A stretch of 64,000 bases of DNA from Nigrospora sphaerica (GCA_018287875.1 JAGVVL010000017.1:2170001-2234000); one strand, 5' to 3'; shown: positions 34,806 through 47,800, counted from the stretch's first letter. Notes: generated by a model from the sequence alone, not told the origin. Translations and numbers: made by a program.

Positions 34806-37770
34806 GGTGGCGGTTGGTTCCCGTGATTCAACCGGCTGAACGACTTGAGCAACGCCAGGGAGGGTTTATCCAGGGTTCAGGATGTAGTCCAAACAAACAA
34901 CTCAGGTTGAGGGAGGGTTTGGGCGGCGGAGGATGAGTAGTCGTCGAGGGGCGGGCTTGAGAAAAATGACTGCGGGGTGGTGGGGTTTTTAATAAGGCGC
35001 CGACAAAGGTACGGAGCACCACTACGTATGCGCTGTGTAGGCACGCAAGAAGTTGGGGGAGTCAGTCAAATCGCCTGGGACTCCACGCCCAGGACTATGG
35101 CGGGGGGGCTAATTGTGTAGTAGTAGATGAGAGAATTAATGGAGCCCACTACGCCCGTCCAGGTGCCCGAGTGGCCACCCAGGTGTGCATTTTTTCCTTC
35201 TTTCTGACTTCCCCCCTTCTTCTTTGGCTCGCTCTTTGCAGGGTCTTCAAGTCCTGAGACGCCTTCCCGCGAGAGACACGGGCTCCGAGTCGGCTGCCTA
35301 CGGAATGTGCCGGGACGGCGGGGCCGGGGTATAGTGCTGGATTTGCTCGATAGCGCCTGCTATTTAAGAAACCAAGTCAGGAAGCATGTAACTACATTAC
35401 TTGTCGTCGGGTCGTAAGTGGTCATGCAACCGCCGCGCCGTGTTTGCACCATGGGAGGCGCGAGGTCGCTTCACTTACTTGGGTACCTGTAAAGTAGCAT
35501 GGAATAAAACCGAATGCTTGCTTTCCCCCTTCCGTGCTTCTTCACGTTGCGACGAACAGACCCTCTCTCGCCCCAGCACGCCATCGCACTCGTTTGCATA
35601 CATAAGTACCTACGTCCTAACATACTTACCTTGCCTACCTACGTACCGACACACTCGACGGCAAGGTTCTGTGCACTTAGGGCTAAGGTTGCAGTAACCA
35701 CCACGGCCAACCAAAGCGACTTAGTCGTACGTCTTACACTGCATTGGGCAGATAGGCTCGATAGGGCCATGGCTGACAAGTAGGCAGCTCCGAGTGCCGG
35801 AGGCTATGCAGGTCCGCGGCGCACTAGAACCTTGGGGACCTTTTTTTTTTCTCCAATCGCTCGCTTCCGTACGGGCGAGACTGTTCCTACTGACAGGCAT
35901 ATGAGGGCGGTTGAATTCTCAGCCCGTGCCAGCCGCTCCAGGAGAGCCACGACTGCATGCATGCCCGGCTACCAAGGGAGGCCAAGACGCATCTTTTGAT
36001 TCGTAAACTGCTCTCACGGCGAATTGGCCCCGGCCTCTCGGGATCCATGTATCGTCGAACTAACCCGCTTGTGCCTGCGATAAGGCGGAGAAGCCAGGAA
36101 ACGGTGGGGGTGATTTACTTATTCTCCATGGGCTGTCTGGGTTTTACCGAAACATTCCCCAAAGGTGAGAGGTGATAACTCTCGGATTCTACCCTGAGAC
36201 GAGTGTCGAGAACCACGTCACGCAGACCTGCCTAGGAACCTAGACACTATCCAAGTACATGTATTGCCTTTTCGCGTTTGCGGCCGGGGCACGAGGTAGA
36301 AGAAGACCAGGGCGAGCGCTCTGCTGTTATGTCCCATCCCACACTTCCGAGGCTACTGGCGCACCAGGCTTAGACTTCGCTGGTTGCCCTGAGCTGCAGG
36401 ACCTTAGGTACACTAACCCAACAGCCTCAAAATGCACAGCAGGCCAGGTCTACCAATGGAAACCCCATGGGCGATATACGCCCTGGAGGTTCGCCAGCGG
36501 CACCGGTGGATGGACGCCTGCGTAAGGCAGCCTCCAGTCTCACCGAATCAGCTGAGCGCCATCACTGTGGTATCGATACCGAACCCATGCGGGCGGCTGT
36601 TGCGCACTTGAGAAAGAGCTTGAGGCAATCTACCCTTGCGTTCAGGAGTGCCATGCAGCCAGAGTGGCTGGCGCCTGGCTGTCACCGAAAGCCCCCGGGC
36701 ACATGTCGGCAGGCGATGATTCAACACGAAGCACGCCCGACAAGCTATAACCATCCCCCATAACAAATTCACAGGGCTTGTTGATCCCAACTCCAGTAGC
36801 CCCAGAGCCGGAAAAGAAGCGAAAGAATTCTCTCCGCCTAGCGACGGGAATACTCGTAGGGCCCGCGAAAGGCGGTTTGGTACATGCTACAGTGTCGTTC
36901 CCAGCTTGCTATGTGGAAGAACCCACAGGGGTGATGTTTACCAACGTTAGCCCATACCACTTCAACTCCTGAGATAAACTTGCGCTTGCCTTTCCTTGTT
37001 CTTGCTTGCATGTTTACTAGGGCTCCTTCCCCTCCCACCTTGCGTGTTCGTAGCTGGCTCGGCACAGTATTGTACAAACCAGCTTACCTAACCCCTCGCA
37101 GACTGTGGTATCAGGTGTGAAGTGTATTCGGAACCCTGCGTAGCTCGCGATTACAGACGCGATTTTGAACCTCGTAAAAGACGGACAACGGACGACGGAG
37201 TTTCCCAGATCATAATACACACAAAGTACGGAGTATGAGCAGGCCTTTCCCCCCCTTGCTTTGAGATGGTTTGCATCTTATTCAAACAGACCGATTAATG
37301 AAATCAAAAACATAACCTCCAGATCCATCCGCCCGGCCCAGCAATCATGTAGGTTCAAGTGGGGTGGAAGATCCATGGATAGTGGGTCTTCCAGGCGGCC
37401 CGCCTATTCCACGATTCTAACCTATCGCCGAGTGGGATAGTATCATCCGGAATTCTTGCCGATGTACACTGTATCGCACTCGACATCCTCGCTCCCCTTT
37501 GCCTGAGCTATTCACAGATAAACACTGACTAGGGCAGGAGTGAGAAAGCTACACCGAGCGGCTTTGGTGTCCATTTCGTGCGAGCCGGGAGGCGTAAAAG
37601 GTCCACGTCGAACCGGGTGCGTGTCCCTAGCTCAATAGGTGCTTATGCAAGAAAGAAAATGAAAGAAAAATAAACAGTGCCCGTACGTAATACAGCTGAC
37701 ACTGGATCCACACAATCAGAATCTTCTATCATATATCAAGATAAGAACTAAAAATTTCAACAATCAGCGA
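34806..37770. other. Long gene-free stretch between ADE13 and tRNA-His
   Basis: About 3 kb. The left end is the ADE13 promoter. The rest has short uninformative frames, and the composition becomes more AT-rich towards 37200-37770. A GTACGGAGTA motif lies at 37226-37235. No gene recognised. Confidence 0.5.
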
Positions 37771-37884
37771 GGTGTCTTAGTATAGTGGTCAGTACATCAC
37801 GTTGTGGTTAATATCCTGAATTCATTCATGATATATGATTACGCGTGCCCCGTGAAGACCCCGGTTCGATTCCGGGAGACGCCA
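37771..37884 (+). tRNA. tRNA-His (anticodon GTG) with 42-nt intron
   Basis: The acceptor stem GGTGTCT pairs with AGACGCC (one G-T pair), with discriminator A at 37884. The D-arm is GTAT/GTAC, the anticodon stem TCACG/CGTGA, and the T-arm CCCGG-TTCGATT-CCGGG. The anticodon loop TTGTGG is interrupted after position 37, the standard site, by an intron at 37808-37849; loop base C38 is 37850. Removing it leaves a normal 72-nt cloverleaf. A- and B-box sequences are inside the gene as expected for Pol III. Histidine identity follows from the GTG anticodon at 37804-37806; the extra 5' G of tRNA-His is added after transcription. Confidence 0.94.
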
Positions 37885-38529
37885 CAATTCGTCCCTTCCT
37901 CCTTATGGGCAGGTGACCTCTTTTTGCCTGTTGAGGCGAGAGGGGGATATTGATATTGATGCCTTGACAAGTGTAGGGAGCACACACGAAACGAAGGCAA
38001 AGGGTGGCATTGTGGTTCCAGACGAGCCATTCCATCTTGTTTTTTTGTACCGAAATTTTCTTTCCATGTAGATGCCCCGTGAAAGGTTGTTTAAAGGGAA
38101 GAGGGTAGAAGGAGAGGCGGTGCGTGGAGACACTCGGTGTTGCGAGGTCATCGTACACAGCCAGCCTGTTTTTTCCTTTCCCAGTCCTTGCTTCAGATTT
38201 CCAAGGGAGGATTGAAGGAGCCCTCTGTTGCAGTCCGAAACTGGCTTTATTCAGTATATATCCGCCAAAGTACATCAAAAAGTAACGAGGCAAGGGTTGA
38301 GTATGACAGCAATCCATCAGCCACCGTGAGCAGCCGCTCTGTGAGGCGATTATGGATGATGCTCTTACGTCGCAAAACCAATGGATGTTATGGCCGTCAT
38401 GTCCCACGCCAGCCATTCTGGGCTTTCCATGATTCCTTAGCATCGGGATCTCATGGGCGCGAAAAGATATGGGATGCTTTTCCGTAAACAATTTAATTGC
38501 CTGCTTTGCCGCTTGGCTTCTTTCACCAT
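37885..38529. other. Intergenic region after tRNA-His
   Basis: About 645 bp. A long minus-strand frame crosses this region and the tRNA but has no family similarity. Probably 3' flank of the next gene. Confidence 0.5.
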
Positions 38530-40727
38530 TCAGTACTCAAAACTCTCGTATGCCACTTCTTCTCCTCTCACCCACTCCAACAGGAGCTTCATCAGCTCCG
38601 GGCCTGAACAGAGATAGAACTTTCTGCCTCCGGGCTCCTTCCAGTCCAGAACGTCATCGCGCGAAATCCGTCTACTTGCTACCTCTAGCCCCAAGCCTTG
38701 GATGCTAGAAAGTATTTGCTGTGCCTCGTGTCCAAGAGGACCTCCCGTCACGAAGAGCTGGGTTCCCTTCACGAGACCTTGATTCCGTCGAACGACTCGG
38801 AGAGCGAGTGGTAGATCCTCCGCCTTCAAGGTCCATAGGAGCCGAAGCGCACCACCCGCCTCCAGCACACCCTTGGCTTGCGCCATCAGGGGAGTAATGC
38901 CGATACCGCCAGCGACGAAAACAGCGTTCGTCCTTTGGGATGCGGAGTTTGGCGGGTCGGGCTCAGAAGGCAAGCGAAACGAATCCGATCCTCCGAAGCC
39001 CAGCACGGGGAGCTCGAGAGGCACTCGGAGGTTCCAGTTCCAGAGAAGCCCTGTGGCTGGGCCATGCTTTCGGGCCGTGATCTCGAACTCTGGTTCGGTG
39101 CCTTCCACAATCTTCCCATCGCAACTGACGAGTGCTCGGTCGATGGGCGCGCTGATTGTAAATGTGCGTAAAAAGTCATCGTTGAGACTTTGAGGGTCGT
39201 CGTCCCGCATGTGGCTATAACCGATGTCGAGCTCTGGTGAAAAATCCAGCGTGACGTGCTGTCCCGGGTGCCACGCTGCTAGGGGTTTCGTGTGCCCCTC
39301 CCTGTCTTTACCAGGCGAGAGTTTGAACAAGAATCTCGAAATGCTTGGCGTGATTGGCTCCCGATCAATCAAGGTCGCTGTCCCAATGACGTTGGTTCGA
39401 ACTGTTTCTGCCCCTTCTGGCACCTCCTCGGTCACGGCCCGGCGCAAAGGTGGGTTGTAGGGCGAGTAGTCCATCACGGCGCCACGGAAGGGCAGGCCAT
39501 CCTCCACAAAGCGAGCCTCGTCGATGTCAATTTTGACGGCAAGTTTAGTACGCGGCAAGTACGCACCGCACTCTTCTTCACCTATGAGAATAGTGGCCCG
39601 GCCGGTAGCATAAAGCACATTCCCTGTTGCAAAGTCTGGCACGACGATGCCGACCTTGGGATCGCTGCGTAGATTCCCAAGGGACTGGTAGAGACGGTTG
39701 CCGCTATACTCGGGGTAGACCAGAGTCACAGAGTCAGCTTTATTTCGTAAAACGCGCATGAGACCTGGCGGCCCGCCACGGTGCTGCATCGTTTTCAGTC
39801 AGTAACTATCGAACACAGACGTTTCAGGCATAAATAAAGGATCACTATCGAGTGTATGGCAGAAGCAATTCGTGCTGAACGGGGTACTAGGGAATGCTAA
39901 GCGCTACTTACATTCGTATCCATACTGACGAGACCGGCTGGGTTTTTGGTGGACATGAAGAACAAGTCAGCCATGTGAACCAAGTCAACCGCAGCCTCAG
40001 GCAGTGGGAGCCCCTGGCCCTCGGTAACGATCCGGGGCCGCGGTATATGGGGCGTGATGTGTTTCTTGTTGAGGTACTTGGGACACTGCCACCTTTGTAT
40101 CAGTATTTCACTTGTTTTGTATTCAGGGACAGCACCGGTGCCACTTCCCAGCTAGGAATTGAATAAAGGGTTGTCGAACGGGGATGAATGACAATACAGG
40201 GAATGGCTTACGTTTCCCAAGCTCTCCTCCACCGAGAACGCCATCTCTACTTGCCCGACGCCTGGTTCCGTTTTACTGACAGCACCGGCCAAGAAGCGAC
40301 CGGCGAGTTTGACCCTGTCTTGTGTTTCGAGGTCGATTGACAAACCGGACATGGGTTTCCTGACATCGCCGGATCGGACAACCTCCCCATCTCGGATGTC
40401 TCGGTCACTCCCTTCGCTGCCCTCAATGGCGAAGAGCTCCTGAAGCACAGGATCATGACAGTCATCTGCCGTGGCCCGCACCCCGAGAATATCATCAGAA
40501 ATGTGCTGGGAGAAGCCAGCCTCACCTCCCCAGACCGTAGTCCAGGGTCTCCCTTCACGATCAAGTGTGCCGAAAGCGACGAGGGGGGAGTTGGCCACTC
40601 GATATGCGTAGGATGGCGATAGGCCAGGGTAAGTTGGGTTGCCGTGGTGCGAAACCTTGAGCAGGCTGTGAATCTCTTTCTCGCCCGTGTGCCACTGGGA
40701 TTGTGCTTCCGCAAAAACTGACGCCAT
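38530..40727 (-). CDS. Fusion of PNPOx-like flavin domain and ferredoxin-reductase-type FAD/NAD(P) oxidoreductase
   Basis: Three exons, 40727-40212, 40085-39912 and 39783-38530, with GT-AG introns of 126 and 128 bp, both phase 0, give 647 residues. The first ~350 residues resemble the pyridoxamine-phosphate-oxidase-like split barrel (SPLVAFGTLDREGRPWTTVW, MADLFFMSTKNPAGLVSMDT, NHRGGPPGLMRVL across the second junction). From about residue 370 a reductase module follows: the FAD motif LRTFTIS, the nucleotide-binding GGIGITPLMAQA, LRLLWTLKAEDLPLAL and the late CSGPELMKLLLEW. No 2Fe-2S cluster motif is present and the protein ends EYESFEY-like, right after the reductase module. This suggests an NAD(P)H-driven flavin enzyme, but the substrate is unknown. 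The start at 40727 (MASVFAEAQ) was chosen; the open frame extends further upstream. It is divergent from the zinc-knuckle gene. Confidence 0.88.
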
Positions 40728-41696
40728 TGTGGGCTCGGAAGAGAAGAACCAGGTGAGATTTTGGGCGGGAGTCGAATGGGTCCCAAGTGACTTGTAAGCT
40801 GTCGAGCTGTTGAGCTGTTGTTCCGCGAGTACGTGGAGGAACGGTCGAGTCATAGAGGTCACAGCCAAGTAGTAGCATGGGATTTTCCCGATCCGGCTGA
40901 GGGTGGGAAAAGAGAGCTTAAACACGGAATCGGTCTCCCACCACATCACGACTTGAACCACGAATGAGCTCGTGTCATAGGGAAGGGCTTGCCTTGTTTC
41001 TCAGAGGAACTAGGGTGTTACTAAGCGGGATTACCAAGCCAGACGCCGACTCTCGAACGGGGAATGAAGCCGAGTCAGCGACACCAATCGCCGTTTGACT
41101 GCAACACGCCCTTTGCGCGGCATGCGTCTGCGGGGTTGGACGAATCTGCAGGTAAAAGTATGGGATCCGTGGCACTAGGCAGCCTTTTACATGTAGGCGT
41201 GTCAGATCGAGCGGTACTTGGTTTTCAAGGCAATGCCGTAGATGAACGGTGGGAAGGCTCGCCGGCAAATGTCTGTGAGCAAGTCGAGCATGTAGCCACG
41301 TCATACCAACACCAATTGTTAAGCACGGGCACATGGTATATTCCTATTATCAAAACTACACAGCATGCGAAAGCCAGAGATCGATAAATGTGGTAGGGGT
41401 AGTGCTACTCCGTACCTTATTTACTACCTGGTTTACCTATGACCCGGTAGCAGGTGTGGCTTGTATGCACAGCCACAAAAACGCGCCACACGGATCAACG
41501 CGTTGATGGATGGATTGATTGACGATCAGCTGAAGCAGCCAGGAGCAACGACTGCATCATTCGTGCTCATCGGGGACCGTCCCCATCCAGACCATCACCT
41601 GCCCGCGTGTTTGATTTCCCGGCAAGGTAGCCCCCCCATCAACCGTCGTCTTATCTCGAATTCCCTGTCGGGTCCTTCTGCGCCTCCATTGTCACT
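40728..41696. other. Divergent promoter region
   Basis: About 970 bp between divergently transcribed genes. It contains TACTCCGTAC at 41406-41415, the reverse complement of a motif seen twice elsewhere in the window. No gene recognised. Confidence 0.5.
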
Positions 41697-42682
41697 ATGT
41701 GGCGTCGTGGACCTTCCAAACAGACACCAGCTAATGTCCAGTGCCAAAAATGTCTAAAACGAGATAAGTCCCAGCCTTGTTCCTGTCCGCCCTGGTGCTG
41801 GCCGGCTGACCTTTTCTTACGGCACTATTCATACGAATGTAAGGCTGCTGCCCAGGAACGGCCTTATGTATCGAGGCCCTCGCGCACTCAGCAGCTGTTC
41901 AATCCCAAATTGACCCCCAAGCTAACCGAGGCGGCACCGCCACCTCTTGAGAGCAAGTATGTGTTCATCGCCCCTCCTCTGACACCCAACAGCCGCCATC
42001 CCGCCCTTGAGTCGCTTTCTCACATCTCTACAGGAAAGGCGTCGCAGACCAAGAGCTTGCCAAAAGAGAGGCTGAAAGGGCAAAGAAGCGAGAGCTGGAC
42101 ATGGCCGATGACGCCTTCGAGGAACGTGAAGGGCCGAAACGGAGAAGATCGGTGTCCTATGACTCTGTTTCAACAATCTCTACGAGCGGTTCTCCTCGTC
42201 CAGCCTCTAGACAGTCTCGCAGCCCTTCACCCAGGAGACGACCTATCCGGGACCGCTCCGATAGCCCCCCAAACAGAAGGGGCCAGCCGTACTCTCGGGA
42301 TGTGAGCCAGACGCGAGGCAACCCACGCAACTCGGGATCCATCGGCCGGAGTGTCAGCCCAGTCAGGGATGTCCGCGCGTCGCGTTTCGGCCAAGAGGCG
42401 GCATCCCCGGAGCGCAGTTTGGCTGCCAGACGGGCGAGGAGGGACTCCCGAAGTCTGAGTCGGTCGTCGCGTCCTGCAGACGAGCGGCGGTTCCGTTCAC
42501 GGTCGCCCGACACACGGCGGTCGCATCACGGTAGCCCGCCACGGCGTGACGACAGTTACGGGCGCGGCATGGGCAGATCCAGAGACCCGCCACCGCCACC
42601 GCCACGAGAGCAACGCGAACGGAGCCTCAGCCCGTTTTCAAAGAGGCTAGCCCTGACCCAGTCGATGAACATGGGACGTTAA
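41697..42682 (+). CDS. CCHC zinc-knuckle, Arg/Ser-rich nuclear protein
   Basis: Three exons, 41697-41763, 41821-41956 and 42034-42682, give 283 residues. The N-terminus forms one zinc knuckle, CQKCLKRGHYSYEC (Cys16, Cys19, His24, Cys29), followed by ERPYVSRPSRTQQL and NPKLTPKL. The rest is highly charged and RS-rich (RSPSPRRRP, RSRSPDTRRSHH, a Pro run, RSLSPFSKRL), as in splicing-linked proteins. The family is the fungal zinc-knuckle group related to ZCCHC10. A nuclear RNA-related role is inferred. The knuckle is only complete if the first intron is removed exactly from 41764 to 41820, which begins ATAAGT and ends AC; the second intron (41957-42033) is ordinary GT-AG. Confidence 0.88.
41764..41820 (+). 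other. Predicted AT-AC spliceosomal intron
   Basis: Fifty-seven nt, 5' ATAAGT, 3' TTTTCTTAC, with a branch-like GGCTGAC ten nt before the 3' end. It interrupts the Gly23 codon of the zinc knuckle. No GT-AG pair in this region keeps both frame and the CCHC residues. The ATAAGT donor, a one-base variant of GTAAGT, fits the U2-type (not U12-type) class of AT-AC introns. Confidence 0.8.
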
Positions 42683-44808
42683 GACTCCATGGTTTTACAC
42701 TACGGATGATGTTCTTTGCTGAGCTGTCTCTGAGGCCATGGAACCGACCGGGAGGGATTGCTTGTGGGGCTGTTTTCTCTGGGCCGGAAGGTGTTTCTCA
42801 TTGTTTCGTGGTCCGCGACCTGTCCGCCTGCCCTTATTGGCGACCTCCGAATCGCGAGTCGGGAACCGGCTAAACCGCAGATGGACCCGGGCATACAATG
42901 ACACGGGGAGTGTCCGGGCTGACGGGCGTTCCTGTTTACGGAAAACGTGAACCTGACTTTCCTTGGGCAGGGCGGAGTGGAATCCACTGGTGGAACGGCC
43001 GAAAATTACGTATCTTCGTATGACCACCAAGCCGATTGCTACGGTTGCAATGTTCTACAGCCATGGATAACAGACCCATATTTCCTTTCGCCATTGGTAG
43101 GCTGTCATCTCGAGCCCCCGCCTGAGCCCCGAGAAGCCAACCTTGGGGGGGGAAATCTGAACCTAATCATGGCCGTTCATGCAAGAGATGCAGCCGCCGG
43201 GATGCTTTGATTTGATGTGTAGACGGTCGGCCAACCAGCCTCTTACGCCCTGCGCGCAGCTGTGGCGCGTGGATGGAACATGGGCGCATGGGTGCCGAGG
43301 GCTGGGCTATGTAGACCCTATCCTTAGCAACCTGTCAAAGGGGCGGGGGTGGGATAAGCGAAGTTCAGAAATAGGAGCTGTCCATCACACGACACGCGAC
43401 GATGCGGCGGCCGAGCCAAACACGGTTTCACGACGCGCACCCGGGAGCCAATGGCCTGAATTGGACACGAGACGTCAGCCAATGGCTGTCATCCCACTTT
43501 TTGCTGCTAGACGTTTTCCGTCCCTGTGGTTGTTCAGTGTACGATGGAAAAAGCTCATAAAAGCAGTATGAGAGGGGGCCTGCAGGCGTATTGCCCCTCC
43601 CTACAGAGCAGTACCATGCTTTGCCTTCGCACGTCGGTACCTGCACCGAGGAAGCAGATGCGCGCTAGATGGTGCTATGGTGGCCTCAGGCGGTCGCTAC
43701 ATCCAGACAAGTCACCTGGCCCCCTGAAAGGAAGGAGAAGAAGAAGGGAGGTGACCCGCAGGTCCGGCCTTGGCACTGAGCATGGATCATGCGGCTCTTG
43801 TAGTGGGAGATGAGCGGAACCAGAACTTCTTCGGCACTAAAGCTTTGCCCTGCTCACCTGCTCTCCCTCCAGCATCTCTGCTTGCCCCGGCGTCCGCATC
43901 CGACGGAGCATCGATGGGATGGAAGGCATGGGGGGAACATGTGTGGCGGGAGGAGGAAAAATAGTCCAAACGCCAACAACGGACGTGATGGCTGCGTCTG
44001 GCGTCCGGGCGACGATGCCTTTTATTGCAGCTGCGAGGCGGTCTTCTCATCCGCGCCCCGCGACAGTGTAACACATCGGGTTTCAAATGATGGGCACGTG
44101 CAGGGATCCCCGGCCCCCAGCCATTCAGCCTTGCCCGCCGTCCATTCAGGCGCCGCTAGTGGCCGGCACGGAGAACGAATCCAGACAAACAGAGATCGCG
44201 AACATGGTATCGGTTTGAGATCCCAGACGCCGCCCACCTTCTTCCGCCCCACGCCTGGCCCCGATTCCACTCCCGCGCGAAGCCGCCCGCCGCTGCCTCT
44301 CCCCTTTACTCGCACAGTCCGACTGCTACCAGCCGACGACCACCAGTCGACATGGGCCGCCCTGGGGACGGTGGTATGCACATGACCCGCCCGGTGGGTG
44401 TCGTCAATGGGGCAGGTGGGCTGCCCGTTGCCGCAAAGAGGCTCGCCCGTCCCTCGTCCACGGCACACATGGCGACCCCGGCGGCCTTTTGCCCTCGTCT
44501 CTGGCCGGGCCAGGGCCATGCGCCCGATCCGGGTCCAGTGGCGTCCCATCCCATCTTGTAGCACGTGGAGGACTGCGCCAAACCGTCGTGGCCTTCTGTT
44601 TCTTTACTCATCTCGCACACAGCAATCACGGGTCAAAGGAGGTCATCGTCGTTGGACGGGGTTGTAGGGCGTCAAATTACACCATTATGAGTCTTTCAGT
44701 TCGCCAGTAATATTTTCTTTTTCTATTTTTTACCGCCAACCCCCATTGACTGGGCTTTACCATCTTAATTCGGCAGCTGGACGCCGTTACTCGACGCCGC
44801 CACCCATC
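42683..44808. other. Gene-free stretch before the giant gene
   Basis: About 2.1 kb. The right end near 44700-44800 is the promoter/leader of the giant gene. Open frames on both strands are short and show no conserved motif. Confidence 0.5.
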
Positions 44809-47800
44809 ATGGCAGTCTCGGGACCCATCCAGGCCTTGATCGCGGCTTTCGCGTTGTGAGTGCCTCCCTCTGGTCTACCCTTTCCCCCCCTTCCCCCTAC
44901 CAGCGCGTGGGAAGCCATCGCCGGCGCCTTGCTAAACTTCTCCCTTCCAGTGGTGTACTATTCAGCGCGGCCGCGGCAGGTTTCACTCTTTACGTCAAAG
45001 GCCATGGCTCAGCACTCTTTCGGGATGGCCTGAGGCTGGCCCTCATCATATTTCTTGCCTCATCGGCCCTGTGGGCGCTGGTGGGGTTCATCGCGACGCT
45101 CATCGACCCGGCGGCTTCGTCACTATGCCAGACCGCCGTCATCTTCTCGACCCTCTTCGACCAGTTCGCCCGCACCACCATCGAGCAGTACCTCGTATGG
45201 GCCGTCGGCGCTTCCGGCCCGGCATCCATGGTCGGCAGGGTCCTACAACTTTTGGTGGGGGGTCGCTTCATCGCCGGCATGGTCTTTGTGGGCGAATCGC
45301 GACCGCAGTTCAACTCGACTTGCGTCCCCCAGTCCAACCTCTTGCCGGTGGCCATCGCCGTCATCGCCACCGACGCCGTCATTCTCACCTTGCTGTCGGT
45401 GCAGGCTCTGTCGCCGGCGGCCTCGAAAGACGCCAACCGGGACGGCGACCGGAGGAAGGCCGTTCTGTTGACGGTCACTGCGCTGGCCATTTGGCAGGGC
45501 ACAAGCGTAACGCTGCTGCTCGGCTCCCGCACTATTGACTTGCTTCTCAGGACCACCATCCCAGCTGCAGGACTTATTATCCTCGTTGGTACGTACCCTC
45601 ATCTCCACGCCGACAGTAAACGGCGAGTAAGTGGCCATCGACTAACATGACGGCCAGCTTTCGTGATCGCGCTATCCAGCATGCTCGGGACGGCCGGAGA
45701 GCAACGTGCTCGGATCCCCGACTCGCCCACCCCGCAGAACCTCGCCCGGGACAGGGATCTTTCGACGGCGAACAACACTAGCGACTTCGCCCCGCGCCGC
45801 TACGAAGAAGTCAAGACGGGCAACACGACGGTGATAGCCTCTTACTCGAGTTCCGGCGCCGCTGGAAACGGGGTGCCGAGAGACGGCGCCGGGTTGCCGA
45901 TCGTTTCCAGGGCGGTGACAGGAGTGACGGGCTTCGGAGGAGTGCCGGTACAGGGGCAGCTGTTCCCGCCCATGCGGCCAATGGGTAAAGGGGGAGAGAC
46001 GCCCATGCCGCCTCAACGGCTCGCCGATTTGAAGGCGCAGACCGCCAGACCGAAGAGACCAGCGGGCAAGTTCACCATCTCCAACCCGATACCGACCGAC
46101 TCGCCGGATATGCAGAACGCCCTGAACCGTATCCCCACGACAGATCTGGCCACAGCGGCTAGGAACGACAAGGAAAAGAGAGCAGACCTGCTCAGGAGGA
46201 ACTCGGCTCTCACTGCGCCGCGGCCGGCCCCCAAGCTGCCGCAGCCTCCAGCCGGACCGATACCGAGGAAAATCCTTGACGTCTCGGGCAAGGACGGCTA
46301 CCCCATCCAGATGCTCCGCAAGGTGTACACCGAGCCCGCGCTGGCCGGAGAAAGTCTTTCGGTTGAGGGCAACGCTTCGACAACCTCGGCCCAGCTCTCG
46401 CCAGCCAGCCAGGAACAGGAGGTTCGCCGACGATCTCCGAGGCAAACGATGCCGCCGCCGGCCAAGACGCCTACGTTCCAGCCCATCACACCGGGGCAGC
46501 CAATTCGAATTCCCATTCCCCGGCCGCCTCCATCTCCGAAGCCGGAGGCTCAACCGGAGCCGGTAAAGACGCCCCTTCAGCGGCGACCAACGACGGGCTT
46601 GCCCTCGAACCCCCGGGCCCGGAGAATACCGAGCGCCGAGACCGCGGAAACCAAGGGATCTGTAACTCCCACCGAATCCGCCCTGCCCGCCGAGTCCGCA
46701 CCAGCCGCCGAGTCCGCGCTACCTGCGGAGCCCAGGGGACCAAGGGACGCCAAGGGAACGGAGGAAAGAGAGGAAACAATCATGTTCATCAACAACATAG
46801 TATACGACGATCCAAGCTTCGTGAACGACATCCTTCAGGGCGTATCGAAGACACCTGCAGCACCTGTCTGGATGCCTGAGGAGTCTGTTGTCAACCGGCC
46901 GCGTCCCATTCGACGGGTGTCCGATGACCGTCAGGTGTTCCCCGGCGAGATAACGAGCCACAAGCGGAGCAGATCTGGAGGGTCTATACTACGATCTGTG
47001 CCAGGAAGCCCGACGCAGTTACCCCCTCTGCCGCCGCCGCCCAAGAGCGCGGGTGCGGTTGTCTCTCGGCCCCAACCTAACGACACCAAGAGCATGACTT
47101 TCGACGAAAAGATGAAAATCTTGTACGATGAGACTTCCAGCAACACATTCACTCCGGTCAACCTACAGCGCAAATCATCTGTTCCCACTCTTCCGCCTCT
47201 CCCGTCCGCTTTCCGTGGCCAGGAGAACGTGCCCAAGCAAGCGGCAGCTGAGGAACAGGCCGAGGAGATGGATGCGGACCGGAGGCTTACGCGGACTACG
47301 ACTGACAGGAGTAGCATCCGAACTCAGAGCATCCTGGGTGAAAATGATGGCCGAGGGGATACCAACACCACCGTTTCCCTTGAGGCGAGCCGCCTTGGCG
47401 ACTCTTGGTTCCCGGCGCTCAACCTGGACCGCACTTCGGCACGGCAGCAGCCAGCTCCAGACGCCAAGCGCAAGTCATCGCCCGTTATTCCCACCATGCG
47501 GTATTCACAGGCGTCGGAAATGAGCGCCCACACTCGTGACGACGATTACAGCACCAACTGGGGCTCCGTGCATTCGCCGCTTGCTGCTGTTGATCTTCAA
47601 AATGCTCGCTACAGCGCTCACTCGACGTACATCTCGAAGGATACAAACACCATTCCGATACCGCCGATTCCTTCGGGACTTTCCTCAGCCGTAAGCGGGT
47701 TTGGAGACGAAGTCGTGACCGTCATGCTCGACACTACCCCTGAACAACCCGCTCCTGACAACCGCCGATCCTTCTACTTCGACGACGACAATCAGTCCCT

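Noticed and set aside
37826..38491. 221-codon minus-strand open frame
   Set aside because: It runs through the tRNA-His gene and shows no similarity or splice structure.
41764..41868. GT-AG splicing alternatives for the zinc-knuckle gene
   Set aside because: Donor GTCCCA with the next in-range AG would delete His24 and Cys29 of the knuckle or break the frame.
45672..46553. 293-codon minus-strand open frame
   Set aside because: Antisense to the giant gene's third exon, Arg-rich, no family motif.
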